From TOLSYN sp963849065 (lineage in GTDB: Bacteria; Acidobacteriota; Terriglobia; Terriglobales; Acidobacteriaceae), in assembly GCA_963849065.1 (NCBI GenBank), contig CAWKFM010000005.1, positions 558,001-622,000 on the forward strand: DNA of 64,000 nt, given 5' to 3'. The translations under genes were made by a program, and so were the position numbers. The notes under the pieces were generated by a model. It saw nothing but the letters and a program-made list of their open reading frames with translations. It did no database searches and was not told where the DNA came from. Of the stretch, positions 1 to 9,596 are shown one piece after another (position 1 is the first letter of the stretch; every line of letters begins with the position of its first letter).

Positions 1-592
1 TGGCCGACGAGAGCGTGGCGTTGATATCGAGGTTGAGGGTGTCGCCGAACTCGTAGAGCTTGCTGGCGCCGCTGGTCTCGATGCCGGTGGCGGTGTCGCG
101 CGTGTCGTGGCGTCCGAAGCTGGAGCGGCCGAGCGAGCCGAGCAGGTCACGCAGGGCGCGGTAGCCGAGGAAGTCGAGCGCTTTGTCGGTGACCTCGAAC
201 TTCGGCGGACGGTGCGGCTGGTTTTGTCCGATGGTGCCCCCGGTGCTGGAGATGCGGGCCGGGTCATGAGGGGGAGAGATGGTGACATAACCTTCCTGCT
301 CCATTCGCTCCATCAGTTCGTCGATGAGGTCATCCATCTGGCCCTGGTTCTGCATTTCCTGCAGCTGCTCGCGCATCTCTTGGTCGAATTCGCCGGAGTT
401 GAGCAGGGCATCGCGGATGGCCTCGCGGAGGGCGTCCAACGTATCGTCGCTGTCGCTGGGGCGATAGTATTGGCCTAGTTCGCTTTCAAAGCCGCTCTCC
501 AAGAGGAAGTCAGCAAGGGCCTTCATCAAATCGTCTAGGCTCAGTTCCTCGGCGAGATTGGGGATGTACTTGCTGTACTTGACGCGCTTCAT
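1..592 (-). CDS. VWA/CoxE-like protein, N-terminal part (cut by window edge)
   Basis: Only the first 197 codons are present; the gene runs off the left edge. The ATG is at 592 and the protein begins MKRVKYSKYIPNLAEELS. It continues with an acidic, Glu/Asp/Gln-rich helical stretch and a segment around residues 125-190 typical of the region before a von Willebrand A domain. The metal-binding VWA site would lie outside the window, so the family call is an inference. The gene starts 49 bases after the stop of the MoxR-type ATPase on the same strand. ATPase plus VWA partner is the standard arrangement of MoxR/CoxE-type chaperone pairs, in which the ATPase remodels a target delivered by the VWA protein. 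Confidence 0.65.
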   Translation of the reverse strand, partial: MKRVKYSKYIPNLAEELSLDDLMKALADFLLESGFESELGQYYRPSDSDDTLDALREAIRDALLNSGEFDQEMREQLQEMQNQGQMDDLIDELMERMEQEGYVTISPPHDPARISSTGGTIGQNQPHRPPKFEVTDKALDFLGYRALRDLLGSLGRSSFGRHDTRDTATGIETSGASKLYEFGDTLNLDINATLSSA

Positions 593-641
593 CGCGTGAC
601 TCCGTTCAACGTTACGCCACAAAACCAAAGAGCCATGCCGG

Positions 642-2147
<1,506 letters not shown>

Positions 2148-2297
2148 GAGGCCTCCGAGTACCTCTGCCAGCGCCGCTCCGGTGGTGCGCGCCCGCGGAA
2201 TGGCGACCCGGCGTTGCCAGAAGGTGCTCATTAGACGCGAATTTCTGCTGCTGCGTTGCGGGGATATTTTCGGCGCGAAAGACCTATCCGGACTTGC

Positions 2298-2326
2298 TTG
2301 ACTTTTGCGCGGCGCGCCGCTACAAG
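2298..2326 (+). promoter_or_regulatory. sigma-70-like promoter of the SDR gene, probably leaderless
   Basis: TTGACT (2298-2303), a 17-base spacer and TACAAG (2321-2326). The ATG at 2333 follows after only six bases and no Shine-Dalgarno sequence is present, so transcription would start at or beside the start codon. Confidence 0.45.
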
Positions 2327-2332
2327 TGCGGC

Positions 2333-3154
2333 ATGAAGATGGTGGGAAAAGTCGTGGTGGTGACCGGCGCTTCGATGGGGATTGGCGAGGCCATCGTGCT
2401 CCGCTTTCTGCGCGAGGGCGCCAGCGTGGTGCTGGCTTCGCGCGACCTGGGGCGGGTGGAGGCGGCGCGGCAGCGCGCGGGCGCCGCGGACCGAAGCGTT
2501 GCCGACCGAACCCTCGCGGTGGCCTGCGATGTGACGGTGCGGGCCCAGATCGAAACCCTGCTGGCGGCGGCCATGGAGCGATTTGGACGGGTGGACGTGT
2601 GGGTGAACAACGCCGGCTTCGGGCTGATCGATTCGGTGGAGCGCATGGACATGGCGGCCTGCCGGCGGATGTTCGACACCAACCTGTTCGGCGCCATCGA
2701 GTGCATGCAGGTGGTTGCGCCGGTGCTGAAGCGGCAGCGGTCGGGCGCGATCATCAATGTCTCCAGCATGGCGGGGCTGATCGCGGTGCCGTACATGTCC
2801 GCCTACGGAGCGACCAAGCATGCGCTGAACTGCATCGGGCGGGCAGGGAGGATCGAACTGGCTCCGTATGGGGTTCACGTCAACACGGTCTGTCCCGGTT
2901 TCGTGGACACCGATTTCGGCCGCAATGCGGTGCGAGGAAGCGAGAGCATGCGAGTGGAGGGCATGGCGAGACGCGCCATTACTCCCGTGCGGGTGGCCGA
3001 CGCGGTGTGGGATGCGTACCGCTTCAACCGGCGCGAGGTGGTGGTGCCGTGGAGCGGACATGTGGTGGTCGGACTCTACCGCCTGCTGCCGGCGGTCTTC
3101 AATTGGGGAATGCAGCGGATGCTGCGCCGGATGGATCGCGCCGGGAAGAGTTAG
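2333..3154 (+). CDS. SDR-family oxidoreductase
   Basis: A 273-residue classical short-chain dehydrogenase/reductase. It has the Rossmann motif TGASMGIG at residues 11-18, NNAG at 92-95, a catalytic Ser at 144/145 and Y158-x3-K162. The C-terminal part has a hydrophobic/basic character often seen in SDRs acting on lipids, but the substrate is unknown. The frame opens upstream to 2294; the ATG at 2333 is chosen because the family motif normally starts about ten residues in and a promoter ends just before it. It is divergent from the ATPase gene. Confidence 0.85.
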   Translation: MKMVGKVVVVTGASMGIGEAIVLRFLREGASVVLASRDLGRVEAARQRAGAADRSVADRTLAVACDVTVRAQIETLLAAAMERFGRVDVWVNNAGFGLIDSVERMDMAACRRMFDTNLFGAIECMQVVAPVLKRQRSGAIINVSSMAGLIAVPYMSAYGATKHALNCIGRAGRIELAPYGVHVNTVCPGFVDTDFGRNAVRGSESMRVEGMARRAITPVRVADAVWDAYRFNRREVVVPWSGHVVVGLYRLLPAVFNWGMQRMLRRMDRAGKS

Positions 3155-3172
3155 GGTTCCGGCTGCACTGCT

Positions 3173-3817
3173 CTACTTGACGTCGTGGAATTCCACCGGG
3201 TCGCCGACTCGAATCTCGCCGGGCCAGAGGACGGAGCAATTTAGGGCCAGCCTTCCCTCGAAGCGCCGCACAATCCCTTGAAGCACGCTCCGGTCCTGCT
3301 CCAGAGTATCGGGATCGTAGGTGGTCATGATGCAGCGGCCGCGCAGGTCGCGTACTCCGATTTGCACTTCTCCGATGCGCAGGGTACCTCCGGGCCACTC
3401 GCGCTCGGCCAGGCCCTCGACGCCGCCGATGATGAGGTTGGGACGGAGCCTTCGGCGGTCGTGGCCGAACTCGGAGATGGCTCCGTCGGTGGCTACCAGC
3501 AGGGGCAGAATGTCGAAGCAGCGAATGTCCTGGTCGCGCACCAGGCGTGCGCCCTCGCCTACAATCTTGACCACTTTGGATTGCGAGACGGGCTCGTCCC
3601 AGCGATGGCCGTCGACCAGCGGCTCGCCCTCGGCATCGAGCGTGGCGTGGTGGCCGAGCAGGCGGGGGTGTGTTCTGGCCGTGATCAGCAGGGCTCGTGA
3701 GTTCTCTATGTGGGCCACGCGGTCGCCGTCGATGCCGGTGTAGTCGACGTAGGCGCGCTCCAGCATCTCGCCCGCCATGGATTTGACCGGATAGCGCCAG
3801 ATCTCGGCGACCTTCAA
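3173..3817 (-). CDS. MOSC domain-containing protein
   Basis: 214 residues. The N-terminal beta-barrel segment starts KVAEIWRYPVKSM, as in MOSC-N proteins, and the MOSC core follows with the conserved cysteine in DLRGRCIMTT near residue 165. MOSC proteins bind molybdenum cofactor or handle sulfur/N-hydroxylated substrates; the substrate here is unknown. The start codon is TTG at 3817, supported by AAGGAG eight bases upstream. It converges on the SDR gene, ending 18 bases beyond it. Confidence 0.85.
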   Translation of the reverse strand: MKVAEIWRYPVKSMAGEMLERAYVDYTGIDGDRVAHIENSRALLITARTHPRLLGHHATLDAEGEPLVDGHRWDEPVSQSKVVKIVGEGARLVRDQDIRCFDILPLLVATDGAISEFGHDRRRLRPNLIIGGVEGLAEREWPGGTLRIGEVQIGVRDLRGRCIMTTYDPDTLEQDRSVLQGIVRRFEGRLALNCSVLWPGEIRVGDPVEFHDVK

Positions 3818-3911
3818 CGCGGCTCTCCTTGCAGGAAGGACGTACGCGATTTACGCGCCGAAATACTTCCGGGCGATTCGCAGTTGCGACGACGGGATCG
3901 AGCGGGAGGCG

Positions 3912-4241
3912 CTAGGCATCCAGCTCCGGCTCCAACTCTTCGAGCAGCGATTGCATTTCGCTTTCCGCATGGCGGTTGCCGGCGCGATGGGCACAGACGA
4001 TGCCATCGCGCAGCCACTTGACGGCCTCGGCGAGGCGCTCGGCCTGCTGCAGCGCCTGCGCGCCCATGAAGAAGGCGTTGGCGTAGTTGGCGTCGACTTC
4101 CAGCACGGCGCGAAACTCCTGTACCGCCGAGTCGGTCTCCCCTGAGGACATGTATTCCATGCCCAGGGCGTAGCGTGCGAAGGTGTTGCGGGAGTCTTGC
4201 GCAAGGATGGATTTGAGTTGTTCGACTCGCTCGGAGGACAT
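3912..4241 (-). CDS. small TPR-repeat protein
   Basis: 109 residues beginning MSSERVEQLKSIL. Two to three tetratricopeptide helical pairs are visible (NTFARYALGMEYMSSGETD, then ANAFFMGAQALQQAERLAEA). The C-terminus is acidic. Such proteins are protein-protein adaptors; no partner is evident. ATGs at 4241 and 4253 are both possible and neither has a clear ribosome-binding site. Confidence 0.65.
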   Translation of the reverse strand: MSSERVEQLKSILAQDSRNTFARYALGMEYMSSGETDSAVQEFRAVLEVDANYANAFFMGAQALQQAERLAEAVKWLRDGIVCAHRAGNRHAESEMQSLLEELEPELDA

Positions 4242-4358
4242 GCATGAAAACATACCACAGAGGCCAGGTTTCAAGGTTTCGGCGTTTTCAAAGTTTCAAA
4301 GTTAAAGGCCGGAGCTTGCGTGCGGACGGATTAGAATGGTTTTCAAGGAGAGCATCCG

Positions 4359-4784
4359 CTGGCGTGTCCCTACTTCATTCCGACCGAACCGCATGCGCGC
4401 GAGTTGTGGCCGCATCGTCGGCGGCTGCCGTTGGGAGATGGATTCGCGGGGTGCTGCGCAGCGCGTGCGAAAGACGTCTGCTGCGAGGATGAGAGTCTGC
4501 GATTGCACTGCAATCTTGGCTATGCGGAGATGGGCAGTGCGGGGTGTGTGCATCTGCCGGCGGAGCGCGAGTTTGACGCCGTGCGCTTCTGGCTCTCAGG
4601 CGATGGCAGTGCCGCTGTTCGGGTGCAGTTTGCGTGCGAGCGCGGCCACCGTCCCGCGTGGTGCGGAGAGCTGCGCTATGATCGAGCTGCGGGAAGATGG
4701 ATTGCGCCGCCCGATGCGCGGCTGAAGCATCTTGCCGAGGCGGCCGTGCGGGCCTGGATGGAACGCCCAAGCGAAATTCTCTAG
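4359..4784 (+). CDS. cysteine-rich hypothetical protein, apparent CTG start
   Basis: 141 residues if read from CTG 4359: (M)ACPYFIPTEPHARELWPH, then PLGDGFAGCC, pairs of cysteines around residues 25-45, and a C-terminal CERGHRPAWCG. The Cys content suggests a metal or FeS site. The frame is closed by TAG at 4332, and no ATG or GTG lies between there and the conserved-looking sequence. AAGGAG lies eight bases before the CTG, the same spacing as the MOSC gene's TTG start. The first alternative is TTG at 4404, which would remove the CPYFIPTE segment. It is followed 12 bases later by the thioesterase gene. Function unknown. Confidence 0.6.
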   Translation: MACPYFIPTEPHARELWPHRRRLPLGDGFAGCCAARAKDVCCEDESLRLHCNLGYAEMGSAGCVHLPAEREFDAVRFWLSGDGSAAVRVQFACERGHRPAWCGELRYDRAAGRWIAPPDARLKHLAEAAVRAWMERPSEIL

Positions 4785-4796
4785 TTTGGATTGAGG

Positions 4797-5324
4797 ATGA
4801 TGGAAAAGACAGAAAAATTGCAGCCGCGTCCGGTTGCCGCGTCGATCTCGGAGATGGTGGAGTACGTTCTGCCCAATGACACCAACCCGCTGGGCTCTCT
4901 GCTGGGCGGACGGCTGATGCACTGGATCGATCTGGCCGGTGCGTTGGCCGCGCTGCGGCATGCGCGCGATTACGTGGTGACGGCCTCGACGGACCATCTG
5001 GATTTCCGTTTTCCGGTAAAGGTGGGTGACCTGGTCATCTTCAAGTCTTCGGTGAACCGGGTATTCAAGACCTCGATGGAGGTGGGAATCAAGGTTTGGG
5101 TGGAGAACCATTTCACCGGGGAGCGGCACCACGTCAGCTCCGCCTATCTCACCTTTGTGGCCGTGGACCAGAATGGGCGCAAGTTGCCGGTGGCGCCGGT
5201 GATTCCTGAATCGGCCGACGAGAAGCGCCGCTTTGACGATGCGGGGCACAGGCGCGAGATCCGCCGGGCCGAGGCCGCACGCAAGAGCGGCGTGGCGAAC
5301 CGGGGCGCACTTGCCGAGCACTAA
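4797..5324 (+). CDS. acyl-CoA thioesterase, hot-dog fold (YciA/BACH type)
   Basis: 175 residues. Family signs are NDTNPLGSLLGGRLMHWID at about residues 28-46, with the Asn/Asp active-site region and the HW-D helix, and TASTDHLDFRFPVKVGD around 66-82. It should hydrolyse acyl-CoA thioesters in the cytoplasm. The basic/acidic C-terminal 35 residues are an extension beyond the fold. Start is ATG 4797 or 4800. It is probably co-transcribed with the cysteine-rich gene upstream. Confidence 0.85.
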   Translation: MMEKTEKLQPRPVAASISEMVEYVLPNDTNPLGSLLGGRLMHWIDLAGALAALRHARDYVVTASTDHLDFRFPVKVGDLVIFKSSVNRVFKTSMEVGIKVWVENHFTGERHHVSSAYLTFVAVDQNGRKLPVAPVIPESADEKRRFDDAGHRREIRRAEAARKSGVANRGALAEH

Positions 5325-5422
5325 ACGTCCTGTGCATTGCGCCGCCGGACAAAAAAACCGGCAACTCGAAACCGAGATTGCCGGCAGTAATCTTGGATTT
5401 GCCGTACCAGGTTACTCATTCA

Positions 5423-5671
5423 TCAAGCGGCGGGTTTCCTGCGTTCCGTCACGTCGCGCCTCGCCTGCTCTTCCTGTTTGTTCTGCTTGTGCTGTTGCAT
5501 GGCTTCGCGCCCGGCGTCCTTTGCCTGGCCAAAGGCGTTCTGAACCTTCCCCACGGCTTGCTCCGCCGCGCCTTCAACCTGAGCCTTTTTGTCGCCTGTC
5601 CATTCTCCGGCCTGGCGTTTGATGCGGCCTTGTAAGTCTTTCGCTTTCCCTTTAATACGATCCTTATCCAT
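5423..5671 (-). CDS. CsbD family stress protein
   Basis: 82 residues starting MDKDRIKGKAKDLQGRIKRQ, the CsbD family signature (KGKxKdlqGkxk...G), followed by a Gln/Lys/Glu-rich tail. GGAGA lies seven bases before the ATG at 5671. CsbD proteins are small hydrophilic proteins of the general stress response with unclear biochemical role. A second CsbD gene lies at 63377-63562. Confidence 0.85.
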   Translation of the reverse strand: MDKDRIKGKAKDLQGRIKRQAGEWTGDKKAQVEGAAEQAVGKVQNAFGQAKDAGREAMQQHKQNKQEEQARRDVTERRKPAA

Positions 5672-5737
5672 AGTATTCTCCTGCTGCATTTCGCTTTGTT
5701 GATAGGCGGATCAGTGATCAGGCTGATCCAACGGATT

Positions 5738-5890
5738 TCACACCACTGTTCTTCTTCCAGAGATCAACTGGAAGATAAGCACTACAAGCGCGAGGACGAG
5801 CAGAAGGTGGATGAACCCTCCCAAGGTGTAGCTGGTTACGACTCCCAGCAGCCAAAGCACCAGGAGGATCACAAAAAGTGTCCAAAGCAT
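5738..5890 (-). CDS. small membrane protein of the lmo0937 type
   Basis: A 50-residue ORF, MLWTLFVILLVLWLLGVVTS then YTLGGFIHLLLVLALVVLIF, ending in a short basic tail. Two hydrophobic helices are separated by a Gly-Gly turn, the pattern of the short lmo0937-family membrane proteins, often found beside CsbD genes. It lies upstream of the CsbD gene on the same strand. Function unknown. Confidence 0.75.
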   Translation of the reverse strand: MLWTLFVILLVLWLLGVVTSYTLGGFIHLLLVLALVVLIFQLISGRRTVV

Positions 5891-6232
5891 ATTTCACGAA
5901 CCTCGCTTTTCTGCCGCTCTCGATCTCGGCACGGATAAAATTGGGTGCGCCGCCGGGAAAAGAAGTTGCCAAAAATCGGTAGTTGCGGAATTGGAGCCAG
6001 TCCCGATACGTGGCACCGATTCGGGAGTTGCTGTGCGGCTTTTCGTTCCTCCAACGGAAGCTACTTGCCTGACCGCTTGGCAGGGACTACAATCCGCTGT
6101 CTATTTACGTGGTGCCAAGGATTTGACTTCCCGGCTTCGGCGCCGGGAAACAGGGGCAGCCGGGGCAAAAGTCGCCCCAGTCGGCCGGAACGCGGAGCTG
6201 GGATGAGCGGTAACTCATTTTATAGCAGTGGC
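5891..6232. other. intergenic region upstream of lon
   Basis: No convincing gene. It contains a perfect 8-bp-stem hairpin, TTCCCGGC (6128-6135) with GCCGGGAA (6142-6149) and a six-base loop. No U-run follows, so it is not called a terminator. Confidence 0.5.
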
Positions 6233-6261
6233 TTACCAGAATCAGAATCATTTCGTATAAT
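6233..6261 (+). promoter_or_regulatory. lon promoter
   Basis: TTACCA (6233-6238), a 17-base spacer and a perfect TATAAT (6256-6261). The predicted start of transcription is near 6268, 33 bases before the lon ATG. Confidence 0.75.
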
Positions 6262-6273
6262 AGAGTCATCAAA

Positions 6274-6294
6274 GTTGAGTACGTGTGACTCAAG
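6274..6294 (+). promoter_or_regulatory. HAIR-like operator (HspR site) of lon
   Basis: GTTGAGT, seven bases, ACTCAAG. This differs from the published HAIR consensus CTTGAGT-N7-ACTCAAG at one position. It lies just downstream of the predicted transcription start and overlaps the AAGGAG ribosome-binding site (6292-6297). Binding of an HspR-type MerR-family repressor would therefore block lon transcription until heat stress. Confidence 0.65.
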
Positions 6295-6300
6295 GAGTTG

Positions 6301-8733
6301 ATGGTGGCAAACGAGACCCGCAATCTTGAAAATATTCCTTCCACTGAAAACCGTACCGATCGGCCACTTCCGGTTTTGCCGGTGCGCGATACGGTTCTGT
6401 TCCCCCACGCCGTTCTTCCCCTGACGGTTGGACGGGAGAGCTCGGTGCAGCTGATCAATTCGCTGGGGGAGGACAAGACGATTATCGTGATCGCCCAGCG
6501 CGAGGCGCGCGTTGATTCTCCGCAGCCGGTCGATTTGTATCCCATTGGGACGCTGGCCACGGTTCACAAAGTGGTGAAGATGCCCAACCAGAGCCTGTTT
6601 GTCTTTGCCGAGGGACTGGAGCGGGTGAGCGTGGTGGAGTACACCCAGCTTTCGCCGTACATGAAGGCGACGGTGGCCACGGTCGCCGAAGTGGTGCCGG
6701 AACTGAACGCCGAGATCGAGGCGCTGCAGCGCAACATCCTGACTCTGTTCCAGCAGATCGTTGCCGGTTCGCCGACGCTCTCCGATGAGCTTTCGACGGT
6801 GGCGATGAATATCGAGGAGCCGGGGCGGCTGGTGGATTTTGTGGCCAGCTCGCTGCCGTCGCTTTCTACCCGCGATAAGCAGGACGTGCTGGAGACCTAC
6901 GACGTGCGCTCGCGGCTGGACAAGATCAACCAGCATCTGGCTAAAGAGCTGGAAGTGCAGCAGCTGCGCAACAAGATCCAGAGCGAGGTGCAGGACCGGG
7001 TGCAGCAGACGCAGCGCGAGTACTACCTGCGCGAGCAGCTCAAGGCGATCCAGAAAGAACTGGGCGAGCAGGACGACACGGCGCGCGACGTGGAGGACTT
7101 CAAGGAGAAGATCGAGCAGAGTGGAATGCCGGAAGAGGTGAAGAAAGAGGCGATGAAAGAGCTGAACCGCCTCTCGCGCATGTCTCCCATGGCGGCCGAT
7201 TACTCGGTGACGCGCAATTATTTGGAGTGGCTGGTGGTGCTGCCGTGGATCAAGTCGAGCGGCGTGCAAGTGGACATTACTAAGGCGAAAGAGGTTCTCG
7301 ACGAGGACCACTACGATTTGCAGAAGGTGAAGGACCGCATTCTGGACTACCTCTCAGTGCGGCATCTGAACCCGAAGATGAAGGGACCGATTCTGTGCTT
7401 CTTCGGACCTCCGGGGGTGGGCAAGACTTCGCTGGGCAAATCGATTGCGCGCGCGCTGGGGCGCAAGTTCGTGCGCATGTCGCTGGGCGGCATTCATGAC
7501 GAGGCGGAGATTCGCGGACATCGCCGCACCTACATCGGAGCCATGCCGGGGCAGATCATCCAGGGCATTCGCCGCGCGGAGGCCAACGACCCGGTGTACA
7601 TGCTGGACGAAATCGACAAGGTGGGACGCGACTACCGCGGCGATCCTACGGCGGCCTTGCTGGAGGCGCTCGATCCGGAGCAGAACTCGACCTTCCGCGA
7701 CAACTATCTGGACGTGACGTTCGATCTGTCCAAGGTGCTGTTCATTACCACGGCCAACCAGTTGGATACGATTCCCGATCCGCTGCGCGACCGCATGGAG
7801 ATCATCGACCTGCACGGCTACACCGAGGAAGACAAGGCGCATATCACGTATCAGTACCTCATCCGGCGGCAGACCGAGGAGAACGGGTTGACGGCTGATC
7901 AGATCGAGTTCACGCCGGACGCGGTGAGCTTCCTGATTCGCCACTACACGCGCGAGGCCGGAGTGCGCAGCCTGGAGCGGCAGATCGGAACGATTTGCCG
8001 TAAGCAGGCGCGCCGCATCGTGGAAGGCAAGACGGAAAAACTGATGGTGACCCGCGAGGTGGTGCAGGAGATGCTCGGCGGCATCAAGGTTCGCGTGGAC
8101 ACCGAGGTTGCGGAGCGCACCAAGCATCCCGGCGTGGTGGTGGGACTGGCGTGGACGCCGACCGGCGGCGACATTCTGTTTATAGAAGCGTTGAAGATGA
8201 AGGGTAAGGGCGAGTTCCGCATCACCGGCCAGATTCAGGACGTGATGCGCGAGTCGATGCAGGCGGCCTTCAGCTGGGTGAAGGCGCACGCCGAGGAGTT
8301 GAAGATCGATGACGAGGTGTTTACCAAGTACGATCTTCACATCCATGTGCCGGCGGGTGCGATTCCCAAGGATGGGCCTTCGGCGGGCGTGACGATCGTG
8401 ACCGCGCTGGTGTCGCTGCTGACCAACAAGCAGGTGCGTCCGATGATGGCGATGACCGGCGAAATTACGCTGAGCGGGAACGTGCTTCCCATTGGCGGCG
8501 TCAAGGAGAAGTTCCTGGCCGCCAAGCGCGCCGGGGTGACCGACGTTCTGTTCCCGGCGGAGAACAAGCAGAACGTGGAAGAGGATGTGCTGCCGGAGCA
8601 GATGGAGGGCGTGACGGTGCACTACGTCGCCAGCATCGAGGAGGTGCTCGATATTGCACTGCCGCAGAGTCCGGCGGAGGCGCACGAAGACGCAGTAGCG
8701 CGCGAGCAGGTGCTGGCAGACGCGCAGAACTAG
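6301..8733 (+). CDS. lon: ATP-dependent Lon protease
   Basis: 810 residues, full length for bacterial LonA. It has the N-terminal substrate-binding LON domain (LPVLPVRDTVLFP), a coiled helical region around residues 190-270, Walker A GPPGVGKT at 369-376 and Walker B VYMLDEIDK. The protease domain carries the catalytic dyad: Ser694 in DGPSAG and Lys735 in GGVKEK. Lon degrades misfolded and selected regulatory proteins in the cytoplasm. Start is ATG 6301; the ribosome-binding site AAGGAG is unusually close (three bases), so GTG 6304 is possible. It is a single-gene unit with its own promoter, HspR-like operator and terminator. Confidence 0.97.
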   Translation: MVANETRNLENIPSTENRTDRPLPVLPVRDTVLFPHAVLPLTVGRESSVQLINSLGEDKTIIVIAQREARVDSPQPVDLYPIGTLATVHKVVKMPNQSLFVFAEGLERVSVVEYTQLSPYMKATVATVAEVVPELNAEIEALQRNILTLFQQIVAGSPTLSDELSTVAMNIEEPGRLVDFVASSLPSLSTRDKQDVLETYDVRSRLDKINQHLAKELEVQQLRNKIQSEVQDRVQQTQREYYLREQLKAIQKELGEQDDTARDVEDFKEKIEQSGMPEEVKKEAMKELNRLSRMSPMAADYSVTRNYLEWLVVLPWIKSSGVQVDITKAKEVLDEDHYDLQKVKDRILDYLSVRHLNPKMKGPILCFFGPPGVGKTSLGKSIARALGRKFVRMSLGGIHDEAEIRGHRRTYIGAMPGQIIQGIRRAEANDPVYMLDEIDKVGRDYRGDPTAALLEALDPEQNSTFRDNYLDVTFDLSKVLFITTANQLDTIPDPLRDRMEIIDLHGYTEEDKAHITYQYLIRRQTEENGLTADQIEFTPDAVSFLIRHYTREAGVRSLERQIGTICRKQARRIVEGKTEKLMVTREVVQEMLGGIKVRVDTEVAERTKHPGVVVGLAWTPTGGDILFIEALKMKGKGEFRITGQIQDVMRESMQAAFSWVKAHAEELKIDDEVFTKYDLHIHVPAGAIPKDGPSAGVTIVTALVSLLTNKQVRPMMAMTGEITLSGNVLPIGGVKEKFLAAKRAGVTDVLFPAENKQNVEEDVLPEQMEGVTVHYVASIEEVLDIALPQSPAEAHEDAVAREQVLADAQN

Positions 8734-8764
8734 ACGTTCGGCAATCCGTTCCACACGTGTCAGG

Positions 8765-8789
8765 CCGGCCCTTCGGGGCCGGTTTTTTT
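8765..8789 (+). terminator. rho-independent terminator of lon
   Basis: CCGGCCC (8765-8771), loop TTCG, GGGCCGG (8776-8782), then seven T. Confidence 0.93.
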
Positions 8790-9005
8790 GTGGCGAAGGC
8801 CGCATTTTACGCGGCCTGCAGGCACTAAGGTGTTTTCTCCGCTGCACTCAGTACGCGTATGGATAAAGCTCGGTAACACAACCGATCTATGCCTGGTATG
8901 TCCAAAGGTACCAGCACTTGGGTATCAAGTTAGCAAACCAGAATTCGCTTGAATTGCAGAGTTGATGTTGCGAAGATCGAGCCATATTCACGTTCAGGAG
9001 AGCAA

Positions 9006-9464
9006 ATGTTGAGGCGCGTATTGGCGGGGCTTTGTGTTGGCTTCATGTGTATTTTCGTAACGAGCTGCGGGCAGACGTACAAGCTCGAGTCCATCACTGT
9101 AACGCCTGCCGCGGGTTACATCCTCACCAATACGAGCCCCCAAGGCGCGCTCGCGGTTACGGCTAACTACTCCAATACAAAAACATCCGTTGTGACGGCG
9201 ACCAGCACGTATGAAGCCGGGAACTCCACGGCTCCAGATGACGCCGCTCCGCTGGGCGTTGTCACCGTCGATAACTCGGGCGTCGTGACCGCTAGCGGCA
9301 CCACGCTGGCGTGCACCTATGTCACCACGACCTCCGGCGGGGTAACGACCATCGTGCCCTACCCCTACCCGGTGACCGTCACCTATTCAGAGAACGGCGT
9401 CACTGCGACCAAGACGGTTCCCATCAACGTCGCAACCGCTCTTCCGTGCGGGACTGGCCAATAG
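9006..9464 (+). CDS. putative lipoprotein with Ig-like (BIG2-type) domain
   Basis: 152 residues. The signal sequence MLRRVLAGLCVGFMCIFVTS is followed by Cys21-Gly, a lipobox (VTSC). The mature part begins TYKLESITVTPAAGYILTNT, resembling bacterial Ig-like domains of acidobacterial surface proteins. The frame continues upstream to 8949 but GGAGAG precedes 9006. It lies 132 bases before the large secreted protein in the same direction and may be expressed with it. Specific function unknown. Confidence 0.7.
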   Translation: MLRRVLAGLCVGFMCIFVTSCGQTYKLESITVTPAAGYILTNTSPQGALAVTANYSNTKTSVVTATSTYEAGNSTAPDDAAPLGVVTVDNSGVVTASGTTLACTYVTTTSGGVTTIVPYPYPVTVTYSENGVTATKTVPINVATALPCGTGQ

Positions 9465-9596
9465 GCCTGGTAGCGGCGCAAGGTTTCACCGAAGGGCTCG
9501 GACGAATGTTGCTTTCTCCGGGCGGACGACCGGCCCCACAGCAGTTTGCCGCCGGACCGTAGTTGATCTAGTGATTGTTGCATTTGAGGCCTGATT

